A stretch of DNA of 64,000 nucleotides from JAJVHZ01 sp041395385 (GTDB lineage Bacteria > Pseudomonadota > Gammaproteobacteria > JAJPIJ01): NCBI GenBank assembly GCA_041395385.1, contig JAWLAN010000024.1, positions 5,873 through 69,872 on the forward strand, written 5' to 3'. Below are positions 53,663 through 61,778 of this stretch, piece after piece. The first letter of the stretch is position 1. Each line of letters begins with the position of its first letter. The position numbers and the translations under genes are program-made. A model generated the notes under the pieces. That model was not told where the DNA came from and made no database searches. It was given only the letters and a program-made list of their open reading frames with translations.

Positions 53663-54531
53663 GCGGCCCGATCCCCGAACCGCTGCTGACGTTGTGCGTG
53701 GTGATCACCGTGTTCACGGTGATGTTCGCCCTGGGGCTCGGCATCGTTCCCGGCCAGTTGTTGCGATGGACCGTGCAGCGGCCAGGGCTGATGGCCCGCG
53801 CCCTGTTCTCGGTGCTGGTCGCCGTGGCGGCCATCGCACTCCTGGTGACCCGCGCCATCGAGCTGCCCAGGGCGGCGCAGATCGGCATCGTGCTGATGTC
53901 GATCTCTCCGGGCGCGCCGGTGGCGCTGCGCCGATCGCTCGGCGCCGGCGGCCACCAGGCATTCGCCCCGAGCCTGCAGATATGCGCGGTAGCGCTGGCG
54001 GTCTTTTCCATGCCGCTGTCGATCGCCTTGCTCAATCATGTCTATGCCGGGCAGGCCAGCATCGCGCCCTCGCAGGTGGCGCGGCAGGTATTCATCGTGC
54101 AGCTTCTGCCGCTGGCACTGGGCATGGCGCTCCGGCACCTGCGTGCCGGCCTCGCGCAGTGGCTGGAGCCGCGGCTGAGCCGGATTGGAACATTCATGCT
54201 CGCAGCCGTCGTGGTCCTCATCCTGATCAATGTGTGGGAGGTGACGATCAACGCCGGTCTGCGCGGGGCGGCGGCGGTCGTATTGACCACTGCCGGGGCG
54301 CTTGCCGTCGGCCACCTGCTGGGAGGGCCCGAGCCGGCCACCCGCACCGCGGTGGCGATCATCAGCGCCGCGCGCAACCCGGGCCTGGCGCTGCTCGTGG
54401 CGGCACTCAATCGGGCCCCGCCCGAGATCCAGGCGACGGTGCTGGCCTACCTCATCATCTCCGTGTTCTCCATCGTCCCGTACGTCGCGTGGCGCCGCCG
54501 AGCGAGCCACGATCACGCGCGTGTGGGCTGA
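53659..54531 (+). CDS. BASS-like sodium-dependent transporter
   Basis: The 290-aa product has eight to nine membrane spans in the bile acid:sodium symporter style: an opening VVITVFTVMFALGLGI, the IGIVLMSISPGAPVALRRSLGAGGHQAF crossing segment, and late RTAVAIISAARNPGLALLVA, which matches the BASS NxGLA-type motif. The substrate is unknown. Its GTG start overlaps the SulP stop (GTGA), so the two transporters are coupled. It ends the rightward ppk2 run. Confidence 0.78.
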   Translation: MSGPIPEPLLTLCVVITVFTVMFALGLGIVPGQLLRWTVQRPGLMARALFSVLVAVAAIALLVTRAIELPRAAQIGIVLMSISPGAPVALRRSLGAGGHQAFAPSLQICAVALAVFSMPLSIALLNHVYAGQASIAPSQVARQVFIVQLLPLALGMALRHLRAGLAQWLEPRLSRIGTFMLAAVVVLILINVWEVTINAGLRGAAAVVLTTAGALAVGHLLGGPEPATRTAVAIISAARNPGLALLVAALNRAPPEIQATVLAYLIISVFSIVPYVAWRRRASHDHARVG

Positions 54532-54609
54532 ATCGAAACCCGCTCCAGCCGTGTCGCGCCGGGGTGGAGGCGATCCGAGCGCGGCGCCTCATCCTTGTCG
54601 ATCTCCGTA

Positions 54610-54625
54610 AGACCAACGTCCAATA
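54610..54625 (+). promoter_or_regulatory. GGACCAAnGTCYAATW box upstream of the PPIase-HupE-DUF3604 cluster
   Basis: Matches the consensus at all positions except the first base. A weak -10-like AAGGAT begins at 54647, 37 nt from the box start. A separate stronger-looking -10 (TACAAT, 54709-54714) lies closer to the gene, so two promoters are possible. Confidence 0.5.
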
Positions 54626-54785
54626 GCCATTTTCCGCGTCCGCGGCAAGGATCGACAGGCCTCCTGCGAGAACGAGTAGAGCCAGCCGTTGGGCGAATAT
54701 TCTTCGTGTACAATCGGACGGAAGGTGGATGCACCGCCGTAAGAAGCCGGCACATATTCATCGTGGCCGATGTAATAAGAAGATC

Positions 54786-55625
54786 ATGAAGCGTTGGCTG
54801 AGAGAGCCGTTGATGCACTTCCTGGTGGCGGGGGGACTGTTGTTCGCCGCCTACGCCTGGCTCGATCGCGACGGCGCCGACGAGGCGCGTGTCGTGCGCA
54901 TCACGCAGGCGGAGGTGGACTGGCTGCGGGAAACCTGGGCTCGCCAGTGGCAGCGCCCGCCGAGCGATGATGAACTGCGCGGCATCGTGGCGGAGTATCT
55001 CAAGGAGGGATTGCTGGCGCGCGAGGCGCGTGAGCTGGGACTCGACGACAACGACACGATCGTACGCCGGCGGCTCGCGCAGAAGATGGAGTTCCTGGTG
55101 CAGGATACGGCCGTCCTGGCCGAACCGGGCGAGGCGCAGCTGCGGCAGTTCTACGACGGCAACCCCGCGCGCTACCAGGACCTTCCGCGCGTCACCTTCA
55201 CGCAAATCTACTTCACGGGCGAAGAGGGCGCACGCCAGGGCCTCCGGCAGCTCGCGGACCGTGACCCCGCCGAGCTGGGCGATCGGAGTCTGCTGGAACG
55301 CGATTACGCAGGGCTCGACCAGCAGGCCGTGGCGAATCTGTTCGGAGGCGAGTTCGCCGCGCAGCTGTTCGCCCTCGAACCCGGTCGCTGGGCCGGCCCG
55401 ATTGCATCGGGCTACGGCTTTCATCTCGTTCGGGTGCGAGAGCGAGGGCGCGCGCAGCCGCGACCGTTCGAGGACGTGCGTGCGCAGGTGCTTGCCGATT
55501 GGCAGCACGCGCGACAGGCCGAGATCAGCGAGCAGTTCTTCGCCGAGCTCATGAAGAAATACGAGGTCGTCGTCGAGCCTGGCGTGCAGCCGCTGCTCGG
55601 ATCGCTGGTGCAAGCGCCGCAATGA
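54786..55625 (+). CDS. Membrane-anchored parvulin-type peptidyl-prolyl isomerase
   Basis: The 279-aa product has one N-terminal membrane anchor (MHFLVAGGLLFAAYAWL), a SurA-N-like helical region (VDWLRETWARQWQRPPSDDELRGIVAEYLKEGLLAREARELG), and a parvulin-like domain (residues ~130-240, FTQIYFTGEEGARQG, ending GPIASGYGFHLVRVRER). It probably assists folding of exported proteins. It heads the unit with HupE-like and DUF3604 genes and overlaps the HupE-like start by ATGA, suggesting it serves those products. ATG 54786 is supported by the anchor position. Confidence 0.85.
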   Translation: MKRWLREPLMHFLVAGGLLFAAYAWLDRDGADEARVVRITQAEVDWLRETWARQWQRPPSDDELRGIVAEYLKEGLLAREARELGLDDNDTIVRRRLAQKMEFLVQDTAVLAEPGEAQLRQFYDGNPARYQDLPRVTFTQIYFTGEEGARQGLRQLADRDPAELGDRSLLERDYAGLDQQAVANLFGGEFAAQLFALEPGRWAGPIASGYGFHLVRVRERGRAQPRPFEDVRAQVLADWQHARQAEISEQFFAELMKKYEVVVEPGVQPLLGSLVQAPQ

Positions 55626-56599
55626 AGGCGGTCATCGCCATGGCGTTGCTTTTCGTCGCCGTGACCGCGTACGGCCACGAGGTGCGACCGGCGTACCTCG
55701 AGTTGCGGGAGGATGCGGCCGGCGAGTTCCACGTGCTGTGGAAGACGCCGATGCGCGGCGAGCTGCGCCTGGCGCTGGCGCCGGAATTCTCGGGGCGGAC
55801 GCAGAATCTGTCGCCGATCGCGACGCGCCAGGCGGGGAGCGCCGCCGTGCAGACATGGCGGATGAAGGCGATCGAGCCGTTACCCGGCCAGACCGTCCGC
55901 GTCGCCGGGTTGGAGGCGACGATGACCGACGCGTTGGTGCGAATGACATTTGCCGACGGGACCGAGTGGGTGAGGCGGCTGACGCCACAGGCGCCCGCGG
56001 CTGCGATTCCTGCGGAACATTCGCGATTGGCAGTTGCAGCGGAGTACCTGAAGCTGGGCGTCGAGCACATCCTGGTCGGCATCGATCACCTGCTGTTCGT
56101 GCTCGCGCTGCTGCTGATCACGCGCGGTGCGTGGCGGCTGGTGAAGACCATCACGGCGTTCACGGTCGCGCACAGCATCACGCTGGCATTGGCCACCCTC
56201 GGCTTCGTGCATGTACCGCCGCCGCCAGTCGAGGCGGTCATCGCCCTGAGCATCGTCTTCGTTGCCGCGGAGGTTCTTCGCGCCCGCCGTGGTCGGGAGG
56301 GCATCGCGGCCCGCGCGCCGTGGACGGTGGCGTTCGCATTCGGCCTGCTGCACGGCTTCGGCTTCGCCGGTGCGCTGAGCGAGGTCGGACTGCCCGAAGG
56401 CCACGTACCGGTCGCATTGCTGTTCTTCAACGTCGGGGTAGAAATCGGACAACTGTTGTTCGTCGCAGCAGCGCTCGGATTCGTGAGCGCGCTTCGGGCC
56501 GTTCGTATCTCGGTCCCGCGTTGGGCCGCAATTGTCCCGGCCTATGCGATCGGATGCGTCGCGATGTTCTGGGTGATCCAGCGCGTCGCGGCCTTTTGA
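55622..56599 (+). CDS. HupE/UreJ-family membrane protein
   Basis: The 325-aa product has a signal peptide (AVIAMALLFVAVTAYG), an extracytoplasmic beta-rich region (residues ~18-140, HEVRPAYLELRED), and six to seven C-terminal spans with the HupE/UreJ marks: LKLGVEHILVGIDHLLFVLALLLI, TVAHSITLALATLG, and FGLLHGFGFAGAL, all with His/Asp in membrane positions suited to metal. HupE/UreJ proteins transport nickel or cobalt. This longer type with a periplasmic domain is not characterised. It lies between the PPIase and two DUF3604 genes. Confidence 0.85.
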   Translation: MKAVIAMALLFVAVTAYGHEVRPAYLELREDAAGEFHVLWKTPMRGELRLALAPEFSGRTQNLSPIATRQAGSAAVQTWRMKAIEPLPGQTVRVAGLEATMTDALVRMTFADGTEWVRRLTPQAPAAAIPAEHSRLAVAAEYLKLGVEHILVGIDHLLFVLALLLITRGAWRLVKTITAFTVAHSITLALATLGFVHVPPPPVEAVIALSIVFVAAEVLRARRGREGIAARAPWTVAFAFGLLHGFGFAGALSEVGLPEGHVPVALLFFNVGVEIGQLLFVAAALGFVSALRAVRISVPRWAAIVPAYAIGCVAMFWVIQRVAAF

Positions 56600-56633
56600 T
56601 CCGAGAAATCGTCTGCAAAGAAGGGAGACGACA

Positions 56634-58589
56634 ATGACGTACACAACGATCAGAACGACTGTCACGTGTCTGCTGGCTGCCGCCGTGGCGATGCCATGCG
56701 CCGCGGCCGGGCAGACCAGTCCGCCGGGACTCGCCGCTCCTAAAAAGGAAACCGTCGAAAAGGCGTTCCCGGACAAGCCTCCCTACTCGCCGTACGCCGG
56801 GCGGGACTTTCCCACGCGCCCGTTCTTCGGCGACACCCATCTGCACACCGGTTTTTCGATGGACGCGGGCGCCTTCGGTGCACGGCTGACGCCGCGCGAT
56901 GCCTATCGCTTCGCCCGCGGAGAGGAAATCACCTCCTCGAGCGGACAGCCGGTAAAGCTCTCCAGGCCGCTGGATTTCCTGGTGGTGGCGGATCATTCCG
57001 ACGGCATGGGCTTTTTCCCGATGATCATCGGGGGCGACCCCAAGGTCATGGCCGACCCGCAAGGCCGGAGATGGCACGACATGGTTCACTCCGGCAAGGG
57101 TCCCGATGCGGCGATCGAGATCATCACCAGCTTCGGCAAGGGCACCATTTCCAAGGCCATCATGCCGCTGCCGGGCACGCCCGCCTATCGCGGCGCCTGG
57201 CAGGAGACGATCAAGGCGGCCGAGGCGTACAACGAGCCGGGCCGCTTCACCGCCTTCATCGGCTATGAGTGGACCTCGAATACCGCCGCGAACAACCTCC
57301 ACCGGAACGTCATCTTCCGCGACAATGCCGACAAGGCCAGCCAGGTCGAGCCCTACACGACGATCAAGCCGCTGGGCAGCGACAATCCGCGGGACCTCTG
57401 GAAATGGATGACCGCCTACGAGGACAAGACGGGCGGCCAGGTACTCGCCATTGCGCACAACGGCAACTTGTCCAACGGCCGGATGTTTCCCCTGATCGAG
57501 TCGTTCACCGGCAAGCCGGTTGACCGCGAGTACGCCGAGCAGCGCGAGAAGTGGGAGCGGCTCTATGAAGTCACCCAGACCAAGGGGACCGGTGAGGCTC
57601 ACCCCTACCTGTCGCCGAACGACGAGTTCGCCGATTTCGAGATCTGGGACAAGGGGAACCTCGACGGCAGCGCCGCGAAGACCAAGGACATGCTGGAGTT
57701 CGAGTATGCGCGCTCGGGCCTCGAGAACGGCCTCAAGCTCGAACAGGAGCTCGGCACCAACCCCTACAAGTTCGGCATGGTCGGCAGCAGCGACGCGCAC
57801 ACCGGCCTCGCCGCGATGGAGGAGGAGAACTTCTTCGGCAAGACCGTGCCGCAGGAGCCCAATCCGGAGCGCATGATGAAGGCCTTCATCGGCAATCCCA
57901 CGACCGGTGTGAAGGTCATGGATTGGGAGGTCTCCTCATCGGGTTACGCGGCCGTGTGGGCGACCGAGAACACGCGCGAGGCAATCTGGGATGCGATGGA
58001 ACGCAAGGAGACCTACGCCAGCACCGGCCCGCGCATGATCGTGCGCTTCTTCGGCGGCTGGGAATTCGAAGCGGCCGATGCGGGCAACCGGCTGCCGGCC
58101 CACATCGGCTACACCAAGGGCGTGCCGATGGGCGGCGACCTTGAGGCCGCACCCGAGGGCAAGTCACCGACCTTCCTCGTCGCCGCACTCAAGGATCCGA
58201 TCGGGGCGAACCTGGACCGCATCCAGGTCATCAAGGGTTGGCTCGATGCCAGTGGCGCCGTGCAGGAGAAGATCTACGACGTCGTTTGGGGCGACGCCGA
58301 CGAGCGCGCGCCCGGCCCCGACGGAAAACTCCCGGCCGTGGGGAGTACGGTCGACGTGGAGCATGCCACCTGGACGAACACCATCGGTGATCCGGAGCTG
58401 ATCACGGTGTGGAAAGACCCGGATTTCGACCCGTCGCTGCGCGCGTTCTATTACGCCCGCGTCATCGAGATCCCGACGCCGCGCTGGACGGCCTATGACG
58501 CCAGGCGCTTCGGCGTGAAGCCCCTGGAGGGCACGACGATGACGCTGCAGGAGCGCGCCTACACCTCACCAATCTGGTACACGCCTTGA
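56634..58589 (+). CDS. DUF3604 exported protein, first copy
   Basis: The 651-aa product has a signal peptide (TCLLAAAVAMPCAAAG) and metal-site-like motifs arranged as in PHP phosphoesterases: FGDTHLHTGFSMDAG (~77-91), VVADHSDGMG (~125), IGYEWTS, LAIAHNGNLSNGRM and GSSDAHTGLAA. This suggests a di- or trinuclear metallohydrolase in the periplasm. No substrate is known for DUF3604. It starts 34 bp after the HupE-like gene with a GGGAGA site and is followed 27 bp later by a paralogue. Length is typical of the family. Confidence 0.9.
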   Translation: MTYTTIRTTVTCLLAAAVAMPCAAAGQTSPPGLAAPKKETVEKAFPDKPPYSPYAGRDFPTRPFFGDTHLHTGFSMDAGAFGARLTPRDAYRFARGEEITSSSGQPVKLSRPLDFLVVADHSDGMGFFPMIIGGDPKVMADPQGRRWHDMVHSGKGPDAAIEIITSFGKGTISKAIMPLPGTPAYRGAWQETIKAAEAYNEPGRFTAFIGYEWTSNTAANNLHRNVIFRDNADKASQVEPYTTIKPLGSDNPRDLWKWMTAYEDKTGGQVLAIAHNGNLSNGRMFPLIESFTGKPVDREYAEQREKWERLYEVTQTKGTGEAHPYLSPNDEFADFEIWDKGNLDGSAAKTKDMLEFEYARSGLENGLKLEQELGTNPYKFGMVGSSDAHTGLAAMEEENFFGKTVPQEPNPERMMKAFIGNPTTGVKVMDWEVSSSGYAAVWATENTREAIWDAMERKETYASTGPRMIVRFFGGWEFEAADAGNRLPAHIGYTKGVPMGGDLEAAPEGKSPTFLVAALKDPIGANLDRIQVIKGWLDASGAVQEKIYDVVWGDADERAPGPDGKLPAVGSTVDVEHATWTNTIGDPELITVWKDPDFDPSLRAFYYARVIEIPTPRWTAYDARRFGVKPLEGTTMTLQERAYTSPIWYTP

Positions 58590-58616
58590 CCTGAAATAAC
58601 GAGAAAGGAAAATGCC

Positions 58617-60560
58617 ATGAAAGCACGCGGCGCTAGCATTGCGGCTGCCGTGGCCGTACTGTCCGGCAGTCTGGCGCTGCCCGTGTTCGCCGTGGAGGAA
58701 TCCGCTCACGTCGACGCGGGCTCCCTCGACCCGGAAACCGCCAAGCAGGTGTTTCACAAGCCCGGCTATTCGCCCTACGCCGGGCGCCATTTCCCGACGC
58801 GCGTGTACTGGGGCGACACGCATCTGCACACCGCGATCTCGCTGGATGCCGGCGCGGTCGGCTGCAAGCTCGGACCGGCGGATGCGTTTCGCTTCGCGCG
58901 CGGCGAGGAGGTCGTCACCGCCTCCGGGCAGCCGGCCAGGCTGTCGCGTCCGCTGGACTTCCTGGTCGTCAGCGATCACGCGGAGGCATTCGGCGCAATG
59001 GTCGAGGTCATCAAGGCCAATCCGACGCTGATGCAGAATCCGCAGATCAAGCGCTGGCACGACATGATCAGGGAGGGCGGGGACACCGCGTTCAAGGCGG
59101 CGTGGGAGTTGATCGGGACGGTCGCCGACACGAGCAAGATGCCGGCGGAATTCAAGGACCCGGCCTTCATCCGCTCGGTCTGGGAGCCGTACATCAGGAT
59201 CGCCGAGCAGTTCAACGAGCCCGGCAAGTTCACCGCCTTCATCGGCTACGAATGGACCTCGATGCCGGGCGGCAACAACCTGCACCGCTGCGTCATCTTT
59301 CGCGACGGCGCCGACAAGGCCATCCAGACGCTGCCGTTCTCGGCGGTGGACAGCGAGAACCCGGAGGACCTGTGGAAGGTCCTCGCCGGCTACGAGGAGA
59401 AGACCGGCGGCCGCGTGCTCGCTATCCCGCACAACGGCAACATCAGCGGCGGGCGGATGTTCGCGCTCGTGGATTTCATGGGCAACCCGCTCACCCGCCA
59501 ATATGCCGAAACGCGCGCCCGCTGGGAACCGCTCATCGAGGCGACCCAGCAGAAGGGCGACAGCGAATCACACCCGTTCCTTTCGCCGACCGACGAATTC
59601 GCCGGCTACGAGGCATGGGACAAGATGAACCTCAACGGCACACAGCTGCACGAGGACGGCTGGTTCAAGTCCGAGTACGCCCGCGAGGCACTGAAGCAGG
59701 GGCTGAAGCTCGAGCAGGACCTCGGCGCGAACCCGTTCAAGTTCGGCATGATCGGCAGCACCGATTCCCACGTCGGCATCTCCGCGGTCGAGGAGGACAA
59801 TTTCTTCGGCAAGGCCCCGCCCTACGAACCGAGCGCCCACCGGGTCGAGCACGAGTTCTCGAAGCTGGGTGAGAAGAAGGTAATGGCCTATGAACTGGCG
59901 GCCTCCGGCTACGCCGCGGTCTGGGCGACGGAAAACACGCGCGAGGCGCTGTGGGACGCGATGAAGCGCAAGGAGGTCTACGCCACGACCGGCACGCGCA
60001 TGATGGTCCGGTTCTTCGGCGGCTGGGACTTCGAGGCCGGCGACGCCTACAACCGCCTGCCCGCGGCGATCGGGTACGGCAAGGGCGTGCCGATGGGCGG
60101 TGACCTGCGCGACGCACCGGCAGGCAAGTCGCCCACGTTTCTGGTCGCTGCGCTCAAGGACCCGATCGGCGCCAATCTCGACCGCATCCAGATCGTCAAG
60201 GGCTGGCTCGATGCCAATGGCGCGGTGCAGGAGAAGGTCTACGACGTCGCCTGGGGCGATGCCGATAAGCGCCAGCCTGGCAACGACGGCAAGCTGCCAC
60301 CGGTCGGCAACACGGTGGACATCGCCAAGGTGGGATGGACGAACACGATCGGCGAACCAGAGTTGATCACCGTCTGGGAGGATCCGGACTTCGATTCGAA
60401 GCAGAGGGCGTTCTACTACGCCCGTGTCATCGAGATCCCCACGCCGCGCTGGACGGCGTATGACGCGAAGTACTACGGCCTGAAAGATCCGGACGGGATC
60501 CCCATGACGACGCAGGAACGCGCCTACACCTCGCCGATCTGGTACACGCCGGGCCCGTGA
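58617..60560 (+). CDS. DUF3604 exported protein, second copy
   Basis: The 647-aa product is a paralogue of the preceding gene, very similar throughout. It has a signal peptide (VAVLSGSLALPVFA), WGDTHLHTAISLDAG, VVSDHAEAFGAM, IGYEWTSMPGGNNLHRCV, LAIPHNGNISGGRM, GSTDSHVGISA, and an almost identical C-terminal half (ALKDPIGANLDRIQ, EIPTPRWTAYDA). All candidate metal ligands are kept. The main differences lie around residues 125-190, after the DH motif, where substrate may be chosen. A GAGAAAGGAAAA site precedes the ATG. Both copies end SPIWYTP, the second adding two residues. Confidence 0.9.
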   Translation: MKARGASIAAAVAVLSGSLALPVFAVEESAHVDAGSLDPETAKQVFHKPGYSPYAGRHFPTRVYWGDTHLHTAISLDAGAVGCKLGPADAFRFARGEEVVTASGQPARLSRPLDFLVVSDHAEAFGAMVEVIKANPTLMQNPQIKRWHDMIREGGDTAFKAAWELIGTVADTSKMPAEFKDPAFIRSVWEPYIRIAEQFNEPGKFTAFIGYEWTSMPGGNNLHRCVIFRDGADKAIQTLPFSAVDSENPEDLWKVLAGYEEKTGGRVLAIPHNGNISGGRMFALVDFMGNPLTRQYAETRARWEPLIEATQQKGDSESHPFLSPTDEFAGYEAWDKMNLNGTQLHEDGWFKSEYAREALKQGLKLEQDLGANPFKFGMIGSTDSHVGISAVEEDNFFGKAPPYEPSAHRVEHEFSKLGEKKVMAYELAASGYAAVWATENTREALWDAMKRKEVYATTGTRMMVRFFGGWDFEAGDAYNRLPAAIGYGKGVPMGGDLRDAPAGKSPTFLVAALKDPIGANLDRIQIVKGWLDANGAVQEKVYDVAWGDADKRQPGNDGKLPPVGNTVDIAKVGWTNTIGEPELITVWEDPDFDSKQRAFYYARVIEIPTPRWTAYDAKYYGLKDPDGIPMTTQERAYTSPIWYTPGP

Positions 60561-60637
60561 ATCGCGAACACGATGCCGCGGCGACCAACTGAAGCACGCC
60601 TTTGCATAAACGACGAACCGATAGGGAGGCGGTAGAG

Positions 60638-61645
60638 ATGAAACGTCCACACTTGAGACCAGCTGTCCTGCTCGGACTGCTTTGCGCGGCGGGAGCCGTC
60701 CCGGCGGGTGAACTGGGCCACTACGCGCCCGCGCTTCCCAACGTCCGGGATCTGCTGGTGCCGCCAAAGCCCGGGGTGTATTACCTTCAATACAATTATC
60801 TGTACAGCACGGAGACGCTGAAGAACCGAAACGGCGACGAGGTGGGGTCGCTGACCGTCGATGGGCCGTTGGGCTCCACCACCGTGACCGTGGAACCGGA
60901 TATCGAGGCCTTCGCCGTCGCCCCGTCCCTCGTGTGGGTCAGCCCCTGGCACGTCTTCGGCGCGCGCTACGCGGCGTTCGTGCTGGCGGGCTTCGTGAGC
61001 GCCAGCCCGCAGGTGTCGCTGAGCCTCGCGCGCGCGGGACGGTTCCTCGACCGGGCCCAGGCCATCGATCGAACCCTCGAGGCCGACGTGGGCGGCATGA
61101 TCGACACGTATTTCCAGCCGGTCTGGCTGGGCTGGAGCGGCCAGCACTACGACGCATCGGCGGCGTACGGATTCTATGCACCGACCGGCAGCGATGGAGT
61201 GAGCCTGGAATTCTGGGAGCACCAGTTCCAGGCCGCCGGCGCGTGGTATCCGTGGGCGGACAAGCGCATGGCCGTGACGCTCGCCGGCACCTATGAGCTG
61301 CCGATGGAAAAGGACGGTGAGGACCTGACGCCCGGCGACCGGTTCACGCTGAACTGGGGCGTCAGTCAGTACCTGCCGTTGAGGAAAGACATGAGCATCG
61401 TGGCGGAGCTCGGCATCAGGGGCTACAGCCAGTGGCAAATCCAGGAAGATTCCGGCGCCGATGTGCCGCAGATCCGGAACGTGCAGCTCAACGCCGAGGA
61501 CCAGATCCACTCGGCCGGCTTGCAGGCCGGGCTCACGTTCCCCCATTACAACGCCATCCTGAATTTTGCCTATATGTGGGATTTCGGCGCCGAGGCGCGC
61601 TTCGAGGGGCAGTGGGTCGGGCTGACGCTGGCCAAGGGCTTCTGA
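60638..61645 (+). CDS. Outer-membrane porin-like protein (phenol MetA/SphA-type)
   Basis: The 335-aa product has a signal peptide (AVLLGLLCAAGAVPAG) and a beta-barrel pattern: GVYYLQYNYLYSTETLKNRNG near the start, alternating aromatic strands, HYDASAAYGFYAPTG, and a C-terminal strand ending GLTLAKGF with final Phe. The YYxQYNYxY opening and FYAPTG element recall the family of predicted outer-membrane transporters near aromatic or phenol degradation genes. The substrate is unknown. GGAGG 8 nt upstream fixes ATG 60638. It follows the DUF3604 pair by 77 bp. Confidence 0.75.
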   Translation: MKRPHLRPAVLLGLLCAAGAVPAGELGHYAPALPNVRDLLVPPKPGVYYLQYNYLYSTETLKNRNGDEVGSLTVDGPLGSTTVTVEPDIEAFAVAPSLVWVSPWHVFGARYAAFVLAGFVSASPQVSLSLARAGRFLDRAQAIDRTLEADVGGMIDTYFQPVWLGWSGQHYDASAAYGFYAPTGSDGVSLEFWEHQFQAAGAWYPWADKRMAVTLAGTYELPMEKDGEDLTPGDRFTLNWGVSQYLPLRKDMSIVAELGIRGYSQWQIQEDSGADVPQIRNVQLNAEDQIHSAGLQAGLTFPHYNAILNFAYMWDFGAEARFEGQWVGLTLAKGF

Positions 61646-61711
61646 ACGCCTTCCCGGGCGGTCCTGGATTCTTGTCGAGGTCGGTCTACCCCGGCGACGG
61701 GCACGCGCATG

Positions 61712-61727
61712 GGACCAAAGGGTAATT
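61712..61727 (+). promoter_or_regulatory. Degenerate GGACCAAnGTCYAATW box upstream of the lipoprotein gene
   Basis: The left half GGACCAAAG and the terminal TAATT are intact; the middle GTC is GGG. TATGAT (5 of 6 to TATAAT) begins at 61749, exactly 37 nt from the box start. The leader to the ATG at 61779 would be about 18 nt. Confidence 0.55.
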
Positions 61728-61778
61728 GGCGGGGATGATCCGGCTGCGTATGATTTGACCTGGCCCGGGGGAAAGACA

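Noticed and set aside
60582..60597. CGACCAAC sequence before the porin-like gene as an eighth box
   Set aside because: Only the left half fits; the GTCYAAT half is absent and no -10-like hexamer lies at 37 nt.
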